Part shown: in pieces, positions 1 through 6,938 of the stretch | Numbering within the stretch: the first letter of the stretch is position 1 | Layout of the letters: each line of letters opens with the position of its first letter | Notes under the pieces: model-generated | What the model saw: only the letters and a program-made list of their open reading frames with translations | Told to the model about the DNA's origin: nothing | The model's database searches: none | Assembly (NCBI GenBank): GCA_964491605.1 | Contig: CAZBGY010000018.1 | Coordinates: 1-33,812, forward strand | Source of the DNA: DRYS01 sp964491605 | GTDB taxonomy: Archaea; Thermoproteota; CALKCG01; B24; DRYS01 | Direction of reading: 5' to 3' | Length of the DNA stretch: 33,812 nucleotides | Program-made: the position numbers and the translations under genes

Positions 1-53
1 CCAGCCTATAGGGTTTAAGGTTTGATTGTTTTACGTGTTCTATAGATTATACG

Positions 54-97
54 TTTATATATATGTGCACCAATTATCACTGAAGGTGCACATATAT
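54..97 (+). promoter_or_regulatory. TATA box inside a perfect 13-bp inverted repeat; candidate NikR operator
   Basis: An AT-rich TATA element lies at 54-64, about 26-30 nt upstream of an expected start site near 85-90, which gives a leader of about 10 nt for the gene at 96. Left arm 59-71 (ATATATGTGCACC) and right arm 85-97 are perfect inverted copies separated by 13 nt. The left arm overlaps the TATA box and the right arm runs into the ATG. Each arm contains the palindrome GTGCAC (65-70 and 86-91), 21 bp apart or two helical turns. Bound protein here would block transcription. NikR, encoded at 1005-1421, is the obvious candidate because ribbon-helix-helix NikR tetramers bind two spaced half-sites; the link is inference. 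Confidence 0.6.
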
Positions 98-617
98 GGT
101 ATCTAGGACGTTGAGGGTTTCGACGATAGCTGTATCTTCACCCCTATGGGCTCTACTCAACGCCTATGTAGGTCCGCTAGGATTCCAGCTATTCAACCTA
201 CCGATACTATGCGATTTCTCATCCTACCTACCGCTCATAGTCGCAGCAGGTTTAGCTCGTATACCAGGTACAGCTATCTCTGTATCGATCGTAGGATCCC
301 TGATACTCCTATTATTGAGGCCTGGAGCTTTTCATATCTTCGGCTTCGTAGCTTCATCGATACTATTCGAAGCACTAGCTTTCACCGTACGCTATAGGCT
401 TACAGGTAGATCCCTGAATATAGTTGTAGCATGTATAGCTACGATAGCTTCAGCATACCTAGCCGGGGTATTGATAGGTATAGTATTTATGGGTAGGAGT
501 TTAGAGTGGGCTCTAGGATACTGGGGTCCATTGCATGCTTCGGGAGGGATCCTAGCCCTCTTAGTAGGTCTACCAATCCTGAGGGTTCTGGAGAAGGCTT
601 TAAGGATTGAAGGGTGA
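96..617 (+). CDS. Small integral membrane protein, ECF-transporter S-component-like
   Basis: A 173-residue, almost entirely hydrophobic protein with about five to six membrane segments (roughly residues 8-30, 42-60, 62-76, 78-96, 108-132, 145-163) and a basic C-terminal tail. Size, helix number and the C-terminal pattern (GG, hydrophobic run, G, then LEKAL) resemble substrate-binding S components of energy-coupling-factor transporters. The MHIPDG-type N-terminus of CbiM/NikM is absent, so it is not a classical nickel/cobalt M subunit and its substrate is unknown. The ATG start is set by the promoter just upstream. The FmdE-like gene follows after 6 nt, so the two are probably co-transcribed and share the upstream operator. 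It could also be an unrelated small membrane protein. Confidence 0.6.
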   Translation: MVSRTLRVSTIAVSSPLWALLNAYVGPLGFQLFNLPILCDFSSYLPLIVAAGLARIPGTAISVSIVGSLILLLLRPGAFHIFGFVASSILFEALAFTVRYRLTGRSLNIVVACIATIASAYLAGVLIGIVFMGRSLEWALGYWGPLHASGGILALLVGLPILRVLEKALRIEG

Positions 618-623
618 TAGACT

Positions 624-1022
624 TTGCCAGACTTAAGTACTCTCATATCTAGAGCAGTAGAGGTTCATGGGCATAAAGGTCCTTTCCTAGCTATAGGTGT
701 TAGAGCTTCATTAGAAGCTTTGAGGAGGCTTGGAAAGATCGATTTATGTATAGTATCGTGTCCGCAGGTTAAGCCATATCTCTGTGTCCTAGACGGTATA
801 AAGGCGATCCTACCTGATACAGCCGTAGAGGTGAGGGAATCTAGTAGCGGTCTTAGGATTACGTTTAGATCGGATAATGGTATGGTATCGCTATCGGTTA
901 GAAGCGAAGCTTTAGCTAGGTATACCGGTAGGCCATGGGATACGCTACCTATGCTAGCAGATGAAGCCTTATCCATAGACTTCTACGATCTATTCGAGGA
1001 GGAATCAGCTTATAGAAGCTAG
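624..1022 (+). CDS. FmdE-like domain protein (formylmethanofuran dehydrogenase subunit E family), short form
   Basis: A 132-residue protein beginning at a TTG with a GGTGAT ribosome site just before it (613-618), which overlaps the stop of the preceding gene. Near residue 15 it has the FmdE signature HGHKGPFLAIGVRA, with Gly where many members have Cys (HGHxCP). It continues with SCPQVKPYLCVLDGIKA, matching the Cys/DGI segment of the family. The C-terminal zinc ribbon of full-length FmdE is missing. Stand-alone FmdE-like domains occur in organisms without methanogenesis and are suspected of metal binding, but the function is not established. Its 3' end overlaps the convergent nikR gene by 18 bp, and its position behind the S-component-like gene and the candidate NikR operator suggests a metal-responsive role (inference). 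Confidence 0.7.
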   Translation: MPDLSTLISRAVEVHGHKGPFLAIGVRASLEALRRLGKIDLCIVSCPQVKPYLCVLDGIKAILPDTAVEVRESSSGLRITFRSDNGMVSLSVRSEALARYTGRPWDTLPMLADEALSIDFYDLFEEESAYRS

Positions 1023-1421
1023 GACTACTAGTTTAACATTCTCTAGATCCCTAATACCCCTAAGCCTAGAGACATACTCGTCGATCCTACCAGCAGCTCC
1101 TTTAACGAACACCGTCTCCAAGCACCTCTCCCTCGTTAGATGTATATGGAATGTCGATACGACTAGATCTAGGTATTCATGTCCAAGGCTCCTAAGCTCC
1201 TCCTCGAGCCTAGGAGATCCATCCATATAGGTGTATGCCACCAATCCTGCGATAACTCTACCTGGATCTAGACGCCATATATTTTCGGATATAAAGTATC
1301 TTATAGCCTCGGCTACAGCGTAACTCCTACTCTTAAATCCAAGTCTCCTAGCCGTCTCTCTAAACTCCTCAGCTAGCTCGTCTGGAAGAGATACACCGAA
1401 CTTCACAGTCAAATCATCCAC
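1005..1421 (-). CDS. nikR: Nickel-responsive transcriptional regulator NikR
   Basis: A 138-residue protein. Residues 5-48 are the ribbon-helix-helix DNA-binding domain (VKFGVSLPDELAEEF and following). Residues 58-136 form the ACT-like nickel-binding domain. The four square-planar nickel ligands are all present with the exact spacing of E. coli NikR (H76/H87/H89/C95): H81, H92, H94 and C100, in LGHEYLD and STFHIHLTRERCLE. It should therefore sense nickel as a tetramer and repress transport or metal-use genes. The start is a GTG, and the preceding sugar-kinase stop lies only 3 nt upstream, so it is the last gene of a leftward operon. It converges on the FmdE-like gene with an 18-bp overlap. The only strong operator-like repeat seen is at 54-97. 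Confidence 0.92.
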   Translation of the reverse strand: MDDLTVKFGVSLPDELAEEFRETARRLGFKSRSYAVAEAIRYFISENIWRLDPGRVIAGLVAYTYMDGSPRLEEELRSLGHEYLDLVVSTFHIHLTRERCLETVFVKGAAGRIDEYVSRLRGIRDLENVKLVVLASIS

Positions 1422-1424
1422 CGC

Positions 1425-2381
1425 CTAGAACTTTATACGCGGAGGCTGCCTCTTAATCAGATCTTCGACTTCGCTTAGAGTAGGGCATCCTTCCATAGGC
1501 CCGAACCTAGTTACGGATAACGCTCCGGCGGCGTTAGCATACACACCTATCCTCTCCAGGCTCCACCCCCTCAGTAGACCTACTACGAAGCTTGCATCAT
1601 ATGTATCGCCAGCACCTGTAGGATCAACTTCCTCAACCCTGAAGGCGGGTATATAGACCTCCCTACCCCTAGTGTATATCGTAGAACCCTCGCACCCCAT
1701 CTTGAGAGCTACTATCTCCGCACCCATGGATAATAGGCGATCGCATGCATCCCTAGGATCCTCTAAGCCTGTAAGCATGGTAGCCTCCTCCCCGCTCGGT
1801 AGTATAAGGTATGAGCGCTCCCATACAGGTCTACATATCTCACGTATCTTCTCCACAGGTAGGAGTTCAGGTCTAAGATTAGGATCGAAGGAAATCTTAA
1901 CACCGCTATCGGATGCTATCCTCACCGCTTTATAGCATGCATCCCTACATGAAGGGCTTACAGATAGAGCTGAACCCATTATATGCAGGAATCTAGCTGA
2001 AGCTATATAGTCTCTATCTATATCATCTGGGGATAGGAGGGATGCAGCCGAATATCTTAGATGGAATATGAATTTCCTAGATCCGTTCGAACCGTAAGCT
2101 ACGAAAGCTATACCCGTCGTATACCCCTCAACCATCCTGAAGTATGTTAGGTCTACTCCATCCATCCTAAGCCTATCCGCGACTACATATCCGAAATCAT
2201 CCGCTCCGACTACACCTATAAACCCTGATCTAGCTCCAAGCCTAGCGGCTGCATCGGCGAATATAGCAGGAGCACCGCTAGGATAGGGGCCTAAGAATTC
2301 AGCCGGAACCGTGAACGGTATATCCCTAGATCTACGCATAATCTCCACTAAAGCCTCCCCTAAACTAACTATATCCGGCAT
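1425..2381 (-). CDS. PfkB-family carbohydrate kinase (KDG kinase/fructokinase-like)
   Basis: A 318-residue ribokinase-fold sugar kinase of normal family length. Visible signatures are the N-terminal GEALVEI strand, the substrate-lid region with SGAPAIFADAAARLGA (residues 35-50) and GVVGADDFG (57-64), and the C-terminal PfkB signature DPTGAGDTYDASF (253-265), where D259 is the catalytic base and GAG forms the anion hole. The SFDPNLRPEL segment (164-173) is typical of 2-keto-3-deoxygluconate kinases and fructokinases. The exact sugar cannot be read from sequence; KDG is the most likely in an archaeon. ATG start. It lies 17 nt downstream of the pyruvate-kinase-C-like gene and 3 nt upstream of nikR, so all three look co-transcribed. 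Confidence 0.85.
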   Translation of the reverse strand: MPDIVSLGEALVEIMRRSRDIPFTVPAEFLGPYPSGAPAIFADAAARLGARSGFIGVVGADDFGYVVADRLRMDGVDLTYFRMVEGYTTGIAFVAYGSNGSRKFIFHLRYSAASLLSPDDIDRDYIASARFLHIMGSALSVSPSCRDACYKAVRIASDSGVKISFDPNLRPELLPVEKIREICRPVWERSYLILPSGEEATMLTGLEDPRDACDRLLSMGAEIVALKMGCEGSTIYTRGREVYIPAFRVEEVDPTGAGDTYDASFVVGLLRGWSLERIGVYANAAGALSVTRFGPMEGCPTLSEVEDLIKRQPPRIKF

Positions 2382-2398
2382 ACAGGGGTCAACTCCCT

Positions 2399-2962
2399 CT
2401 ATCTAGGCATAGCTATAATCTCCCTCACCTTAAGCTTGAAGAACTCCCTACTATAAGCCGATGTAACGATTATAGCCGTATCAGCCCCACTACCAGTTCC
2501 GGCTACCGATACTACATCCACACCTGGGGGTATAAGCCCGGCATCCGTAGCCATCAACACAATCTCGACGGCAACCTTCATACCTTCGGAAAACCTTCTA
2601 AGAGCATCCGCTACCACGCGTTCAACCGTAAACCCTCCCCCATACCTAGATCTGAACGAATCGCCTACAGTCCAGCCTAGGGTATGTGGGCATGTGAGGA
2701 TCTTAGCCCATGAAGATCTAAGCTTCTCCAAATCCTCAGCCTTATACTCTACCGCTCCTGCATGCGTAACTACGATGAGGTTAACCCTATCCTTCAGATC
2801 ATCCAGGAGGTTCAAAGCTTTGAAAGCCGTATAGCCTCTAGTCGAAGCTACAACTATATAGCGTATTCCAAGCTCCTCCAACCTGCTCCTAGCGGCTTTC
2901 AGTGTTTCATCGGTATTCTCAGATCCAGGCTTATCGAAGTATATAACCTCGCGTCTCAGCAT
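2399..2962 (-). CDS. Pyruvate-kinase C-terminal-like domain protein, stand-alone
   Basis: About 187 residues matching the archaeal and bacterial proteins that consist only of a domain like the C-terminal (allosteric) domain of pyruvate kinase: an early YFDKPGSENTDETLKAA motif, a parallel alpha/beta core (RYIVVASTRGYTA, NLIVVTHAG), and the C-terminal GLIPPGVDVVSVAGTGSGADTA loop, which resembles a phosphate-binding site. The biochemical function of these proteins is unknown. A GTG at 2971 would extend it by three residues, but that GTG is part of the ribosome-site-like AAAGGTGTGAT, so ATG at 2962 is preferred. It is the first gene of the leftward operon with the PfkB kinase and nikR. No catalytic pyruvate kinase barrel is present. 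Confidence 0.75.
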   Translation of the reverse strand: MLRREVIYFDKPGSENTDETLKAARSRLEELGIRYIVVASTRGYTAFKALNLLDDLKDRVNLIVVTHAGAVEYKAEDLEKLRSSWAKILTCPHTLGWTVGDSFRSRYGGGFTVERVVADALRRFSEGMKVAVEIVLMATDAGLIPPGVDVVSVAGTGSGADTAIIVTSAYSREFFKLKVREIIAMPR

Positions 2963-3082
2963 AGCTATCACACCTTTAACCTTGGATAGATACTATCAAC
3001 ACACCAGGTATATATGTATACGGGTATAGAGAAAATCAGGGATACAGGGCCTATCTATTTGGGCATAATCTTTGAGATAGCG

Positions 3083-3119
3083 TAGAGGGTGGCGAACCGT
3101 ATCTAGGCTATACCCTCTA
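3083..3119. other. Inverted repeat in the intergenic region before the polymerase gene
   Basis: In the 226-bp region between the leftward operon (start 2962) and the polymerase gene (3189), TAGAGGGT (3083-3090) and its exact complement ACCCTCTA (3112-3119) flank a 21-nt loop. An AT-rich stretch with TATA character (about 3134-3144) follows and may serve the polymerase gene. No RNA family was recognised. The repeat could be an operator, a short structured RNA, or chance. Confidence 0.35.
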
Positions 3120-3188
3120 AGCCTACCTAGATGTTAACATTAATATCTCTAACTAGACCTGTATAATCTACGTAAGGATAGAGCTACT

Positions 3189-5846
3189 ATGCGTTTAGTA
3201 ACACTGGATTCATTCTCTAGACGCGAAGAGCCTGAGAAGAAGGGTATGGATAGTGTGGAGAATTTAGAAGCCGGGGAGGGGGAGCCTCAGATCAGGATCG
3301 AGGAGCAGAAACCTAAATCCCCAGCTCAGGATAGGCGTCCAAGCAATCTAGGCGTATCGATAGTATTATCCGTAGATTACGATGGAGTTGAAGGCTGCGC
3401 CTACGTTAAACTATACTGTCTAGAAGATGGTATGGTATACTTCTGGTACGATAATACAGGTCATAAACCATACTGTTTAACTGATATGAGCTTAGAAGAG
3501 GTTAAACGTATACCGGATATAGCATCTCATCGAGGATTGAAGGGGTTCGAGGAGGTTAAACTATACGATGCCTTAAACGATGAAGAGAAGGTTATGACGA
3601 AGATAATAGCTAAAGATCCTCTATCGATAGGGGGTAAGCCTTCGGGATGTATAAGGGATATACTTCAACCTCGAGTTTGGGAAGCTAACATAAAGTATCA
3701 TGACTGCTATATGTATGACACTGGGATAATACCATGTATGCCATACCGTATACTCGAAGGTAAACTGCTGCCTATCGAAGTGGATCTACCTAGGGAAGCT
3801 AAAGAGTTCATAGATTCGCTTAGAGATGTAGATGACGATGAGAGGATCCTCATAGAGAGGTGGATGAAGAGACTTGAATACCCTGTACCTAGGATGAAGC
3901 ATCTAGTATTGGATATAGAAGTTGCATCCCCATATCCTTCGCGTATACCTGATCCTAGGAAGGCTGAATACCCGGTGGTAGCCGTAGCGCTTGTGGATTC
4001 AGAAGGGTCGAAAAGGATACTGCTACTCGAGAGGCATGGTATACCTAAAGAGGATTTCTCGATCGAAGGTTTATCAGTAGAATTCTATAGGGATGAGAAG
4101 CTCCTATTGAAGGAGGTATTCGAAGCTATCGATAGATATCCCCTGATAGTATCGTTCAACGGGGATGACTTCGATCTAAGATACCTATTCCATAGAGCTG
4201 AGCATCTAGGATTCCAGAGGAGCGAGATACCTATAACGCTATCGAGGGATTCGGCTTCGATTAGATTCGGTATACACCTAGACTTATACAAATTCTTCTT
4301 CAATAGATCGATACAGGTATACGCATTCAGATCTAGATACTATGAGAATACGCTAGAGGGTGTAGCATCAGCTCTGCTAGGTGTAGGTAAGATATCTTTG
4401 GATAAGCCTATATCGGAGCTCGGCTACCGTGAGTTAGCAGAATACTGTCTAAGGGATGCTGAACTCACCTACGGTCTATTATCCTATGAGGGATGGCTTA
4501 CATTCAATCTTATGGTTATACTATCTAGGATTACAGGTACAACCCTAGAGGATCTATGTAGGCAAGGCGTATCGGGATGGATAAGGAATATGCTCGAGAG
4601 AGAGCATAGAGTTAGGGGATGGATAATACCTAGGAGGGAGGATCTACTCAAAGTTAAAGGTGGAGCTACTACGAAGGCTGTTATAGAGGGTAAAAAGTAT
4701 CGTGGGGGGCATGTGATAAAGCCTGAGCCGGGAATACATTTCCAGATAGCAGTCCTAGACTTCCAATCCATGTATCCGTCGGCTATGCAGAGATACAATC
4801 TAAGCTACGAAACGGTTCGATGTAAACATGAGGAGTGTAGATCGAATATCATACCCGGCACGGTGCACTGGGTGTGTAGAAGGAGGAAGGGTATTACGAG
4901 CCTACTCATAGGATCGTTGAAAGATATACGTGTAAGATGGTATAAATCTAAATCTAAAGATAAGAGTCTGCCATCAAACCTTAGAGATTGGTATTCAACC
5001 GTATCCGAAAGCTTGAAGGTTCTGATAAACGCTTCATACGGTGTATTCGGAGCTGAGAACTTCGCATTCTATTGTCCACCCGTAGCAGAAGCTACAGCCG
5101 CTATAGGTAGATACGCTATAGAGGAGACTATCAAGGAAGCTAGGAGGCTTGGACTACGTGTAATATACGGGGATACAGATTCCCTATTCATAGAGAAGCC
5201 TAACCCAGATAAGATAGTTAAACTCGCCCAATGGGTTAAATCAAACCTCCTCATGGATATAGATGTGGATAAAGTGTATAGGTATACCGTATTCAGTGTG
5301 AGGAAGAAGAACTATATAGGCGTATACGAGGATGGAAGTGTAGATGTTAAAGGGCTAACCGGTAAAAAGCGTAACACACCTGAATTCCTCAAGACAGCTT
5401 TCGCAGAGATGACAAAGCTACTAGGGCAGGTAACCAATGAGAGGGAGTTCGAAGATGTTAAGAGGAAGATAAAGGATCTCGTCAGGAAGTATTATACGAA
5501 GCTTAAGAGGAGAGAGCTATCCCTAGAGGAGTTGGCTTTCAAGATAATGTTGGGGAAGCCTATAGAGGCATACAAGAAGACAACACCACAGCATCTGAAG
5601 GCAGCTCTACTACTCAGAAGTATCGGTAAGGAGGTGGATGTAGGGGATATAATATCCTACGTTAAGGTTGTCGGTAAAATCGGTGTTAAACCCGTCGAGC
5701 TAGCATCCGTAGAGGAGGTAGATATAGCTAAATACGTCGATCACCTGAAGACGACATTTCAGCCGATACTCGAAGCCCTAGATATAGATTTCAACGAAGC
5801 TATAGGTCTATCACAGTTAGATTTCTACGGGTTTAGCTTCGCTTAG
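3189..5846 (+). CDS. polB: Replicative family B DNA polymerase, crenarchaeal PolB1 (Dpo1) type
   Basis: An 885-residue DNA-dependent DNA polymerase with proofreading. After a charged, probably disordered N-terminus (about 1-55) comes the N-terminal domain. Then the 3'-5' exonuclease: Exo I LDIE (D242, E244), Exo II NGDDFD (D329), Exo III YCLRD (Y419, D423). The polymerase motifs follow: A with DFQSMYPS (D524), B with KVLINASYG (K610, N614, Y617, G618), and C with YGDTDS (D662, D664). The thumb contains KKNYIGVYEDGSVDVKGL. All catalytic carboxylates are present, so both activities should be intact. Length and order fit Sulfolobus Dpo1. Small accessory subunits of PolB1 are not in the window. 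It stands alone, with 108 bp to the next gene on the same strand. Confidence 0.95.
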   Translation: MRLVTLDSFSRREEPEKKGMDSVENLEAGEGEPQIRIEEQKPKSPAQDRRPSNLGVSIVLSVDYDGVEGCAYVKLYCLEDGMVYFWYDNTGHKPYCLTDMSLEEVKRIPDIASHRGLKGFEEVKLYDALNDEEKVMTKIIAKDPLSIGGKPSGCIRDILQPRVWEANIKYHDCYMYDTGIIPCMPYRILEGKLLPIEVDLPREAKEFIDSLRDVDDDERILIERWMKRLEYPVPRMKHLVLDIEVASPYPSRIPDPRKAEYPVVAVALVDSEGSKRILLLERHGIPKEDFSIEGLSVEFYRDEKLLLKEVFEAIDRYPLIVSFNGDDFDLRYLFHRAEHLGFQRSEIPITLSRDSASIRFGIHLDLYKFFFNRSIQVYAFRSRYYENTLEGVASALLGVGKISLDKPISELGYRELAEYCLRDAELTYGLLSYEGWLTFNLMVILSRITGTTLEDLCRQGVSGWIRNMLEREHRVRGWIIPRREDLLKVKGGATTKAVIEGKKYRGGHVIKPEPGIHFQIAVLDFQSMYPSAMQRYNLSYETVRCKHEECRSNIIPGTVHWVCRRRKGITSLLIGSLKDIRVRWYKSKSKDKSLPSNLRDWYSTVSESLKVLINASYGVFGAENFAFYCPPVAEATAAIGRYAIEETIKEARRLGLRVIYGDTDSLFIEKPNPDKIVKLAQWVKSNLLMDIDVDKVYRYTVFSVRKKNYIGVYEDGSVDVKGLTGKKRNTPEFLKTAFAEMTKLLGQVTNEREFEDVKRKIKDLVRKYYTKLKRRELSLEELAFKIMLGKPIEAYKKTTPQHLKAALLLRSIGKEVDVGDIISYVKVVGKIGVKPVELASVEEVDIAKYVDHLKTTFQPILEALDIDFNEAIGLSQLDFYGFSFA

Positions 5847-5954
5847 AAGCAGCCCACCCCACCGTCGAGTATAGAGCATGATCCTCCTCGCATAGTTCGA
5901 TCCCCCGGTTAATGTTAATAAGGAGGTTAACCCAGTATTCTATGGGCTTCGACT

Positions 5955-6938
5955 ATGAGATTCTCAGCTAAGCTTGAAGAGATAGCTAAGGCTATAGAGG
6001 AGATGCGTATCCGTGGAGCTACACCTATAGCTAGAGCCGCAGCTGAAGCTTTAATCATGGAAGCCGAGGAGAGTAGAGCTCCGACTCCTGAAGAGTTCGT
6101 TAAGGAGATGGATGGAGCTGCACGTAGACTCCTATCTACTAGGCCGACGGCTGTATCGTTACCCAACGCTATCAGGTTCGTCATGTTTAGAATATTATCT
6201 GCTTATAGGAATGGTGTATCCGTCGAAGATCTCCGTAGGACGGCGGTCGAAGCTGGAAAAGAGTTTCTCAGAAGAGTCGATGAAGCTAAGAAGGTGATAG
6301 CTAAGATAGGCTCCAAGAGGATAGTAAGCGGGGATACGATACTTACGCATTGCAATAGCTCAGCGGTTGTAGCTATACTTACTGAGGCTAAGCGTCAGGG
6401 TAAGGATATAAGGGTGATAGCAACCGAGACTAGACCTAAATTCCAAGGTAGACTCACGGCTATGCAGCTGACAGAGGTGGGTATACCCGTAACTTTGATA
6501 GTAGATTCAGCTGCTAGATTCTTCATGAAGAAGGTCGATAAAGTGTTCGTAGGAGCTGACGCCGTAGCCTCGAACGGAGCGGTCGTTAATAAGATCGGGA
6601 CGTCGATGATAGCTCTAGCGGCTAAGGAAGCTAGGGTTAGGGTATTCGTAGCGGCTGAAACGTATAAGTTCAGCCCTGAGACGATAATAGGCGAGCTTAT
6701 AAAGATAGAGGAGAGAAGCCCGGAGGAGGTTATCCCTAGAGGATTCCTAGAAAGATATCCGCTAGTATCTGTTAGGAATCCAAGCTTCGACGTAACACCC
6801 CCAGACTACATAGATCTCATAATAACGGAGAAGGGTGCCATACCTCCTCAAGCGGCATACATGATAATACAGAGCGAGATATCCGAGATAGGGTACGAAG
6901 ACTACATGAGGTATACGACGTACCTCGAGGAAAGCTAG
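5955..6938 (+). CDS. Ribose-1,5-bisphosphate isomerase (eIF2B-alpha-like family)
   Basis: A 327-residue member of the eIF2B alpha/beta/delta and methylthioribose-1-phosphate isomerase superfamily. C133 (in THCNSSAV) and D202 (in GADAVASNG) fall at the same numbers as the catalytic Cys133 and Asp202 of Thermococcus kodakarensis R15P isomerase. The protein should therefore convert ribose-1,5-bisphosphate to ribulose-1,5-bisphosphate in the archaeal AMP/pentose-bisphosphate pathway, which normally includes AMP phosphorylase and type III RuBisCO; neither is in this window. A translation-factor annotation (aIF2B) is a common alternative for this family. It ends tail-to-tail with thrS, both stop codons lying in one CTAG (6935-6938). 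Confidence 0.88.
   Translation: MRFSAKLEEIAKAIEEMRIRGATPIARAAAEALIMEAEESRAPTPEEFVKEMDGAARRLLSTRPTAVSLPNAIRFVMFRILSAYRNGVSVEDLRRTAVEAGKEFLRRVDEAKKVIAKIGSKRIVSGDTILTHCNSSAVVAILTEAKRQGKDIRVIATETRPKFQGRLTAMQLTEVGIPVTLIVDSAARFFMKKVDKVFVGADAVASNGAVVNKIGTSMIALAAKEARVRVFVAAETYKFSPETIIGELIKIEERSPEEVIPRGFLERYPLVSVRNPSFDVTPPDYIDLIITEKGAIPPQAAYMIIQSEISEIGYEDYMRYTTYLEES

Noticed and set aside
5888..5920. AGTTCGATCCCCCGG looked like a tRNA T-arm
   Set aside because: The five bases before TTCGATC cannot pair with those after it, and no acceptor, D or anticodon arm can be drawn around it.
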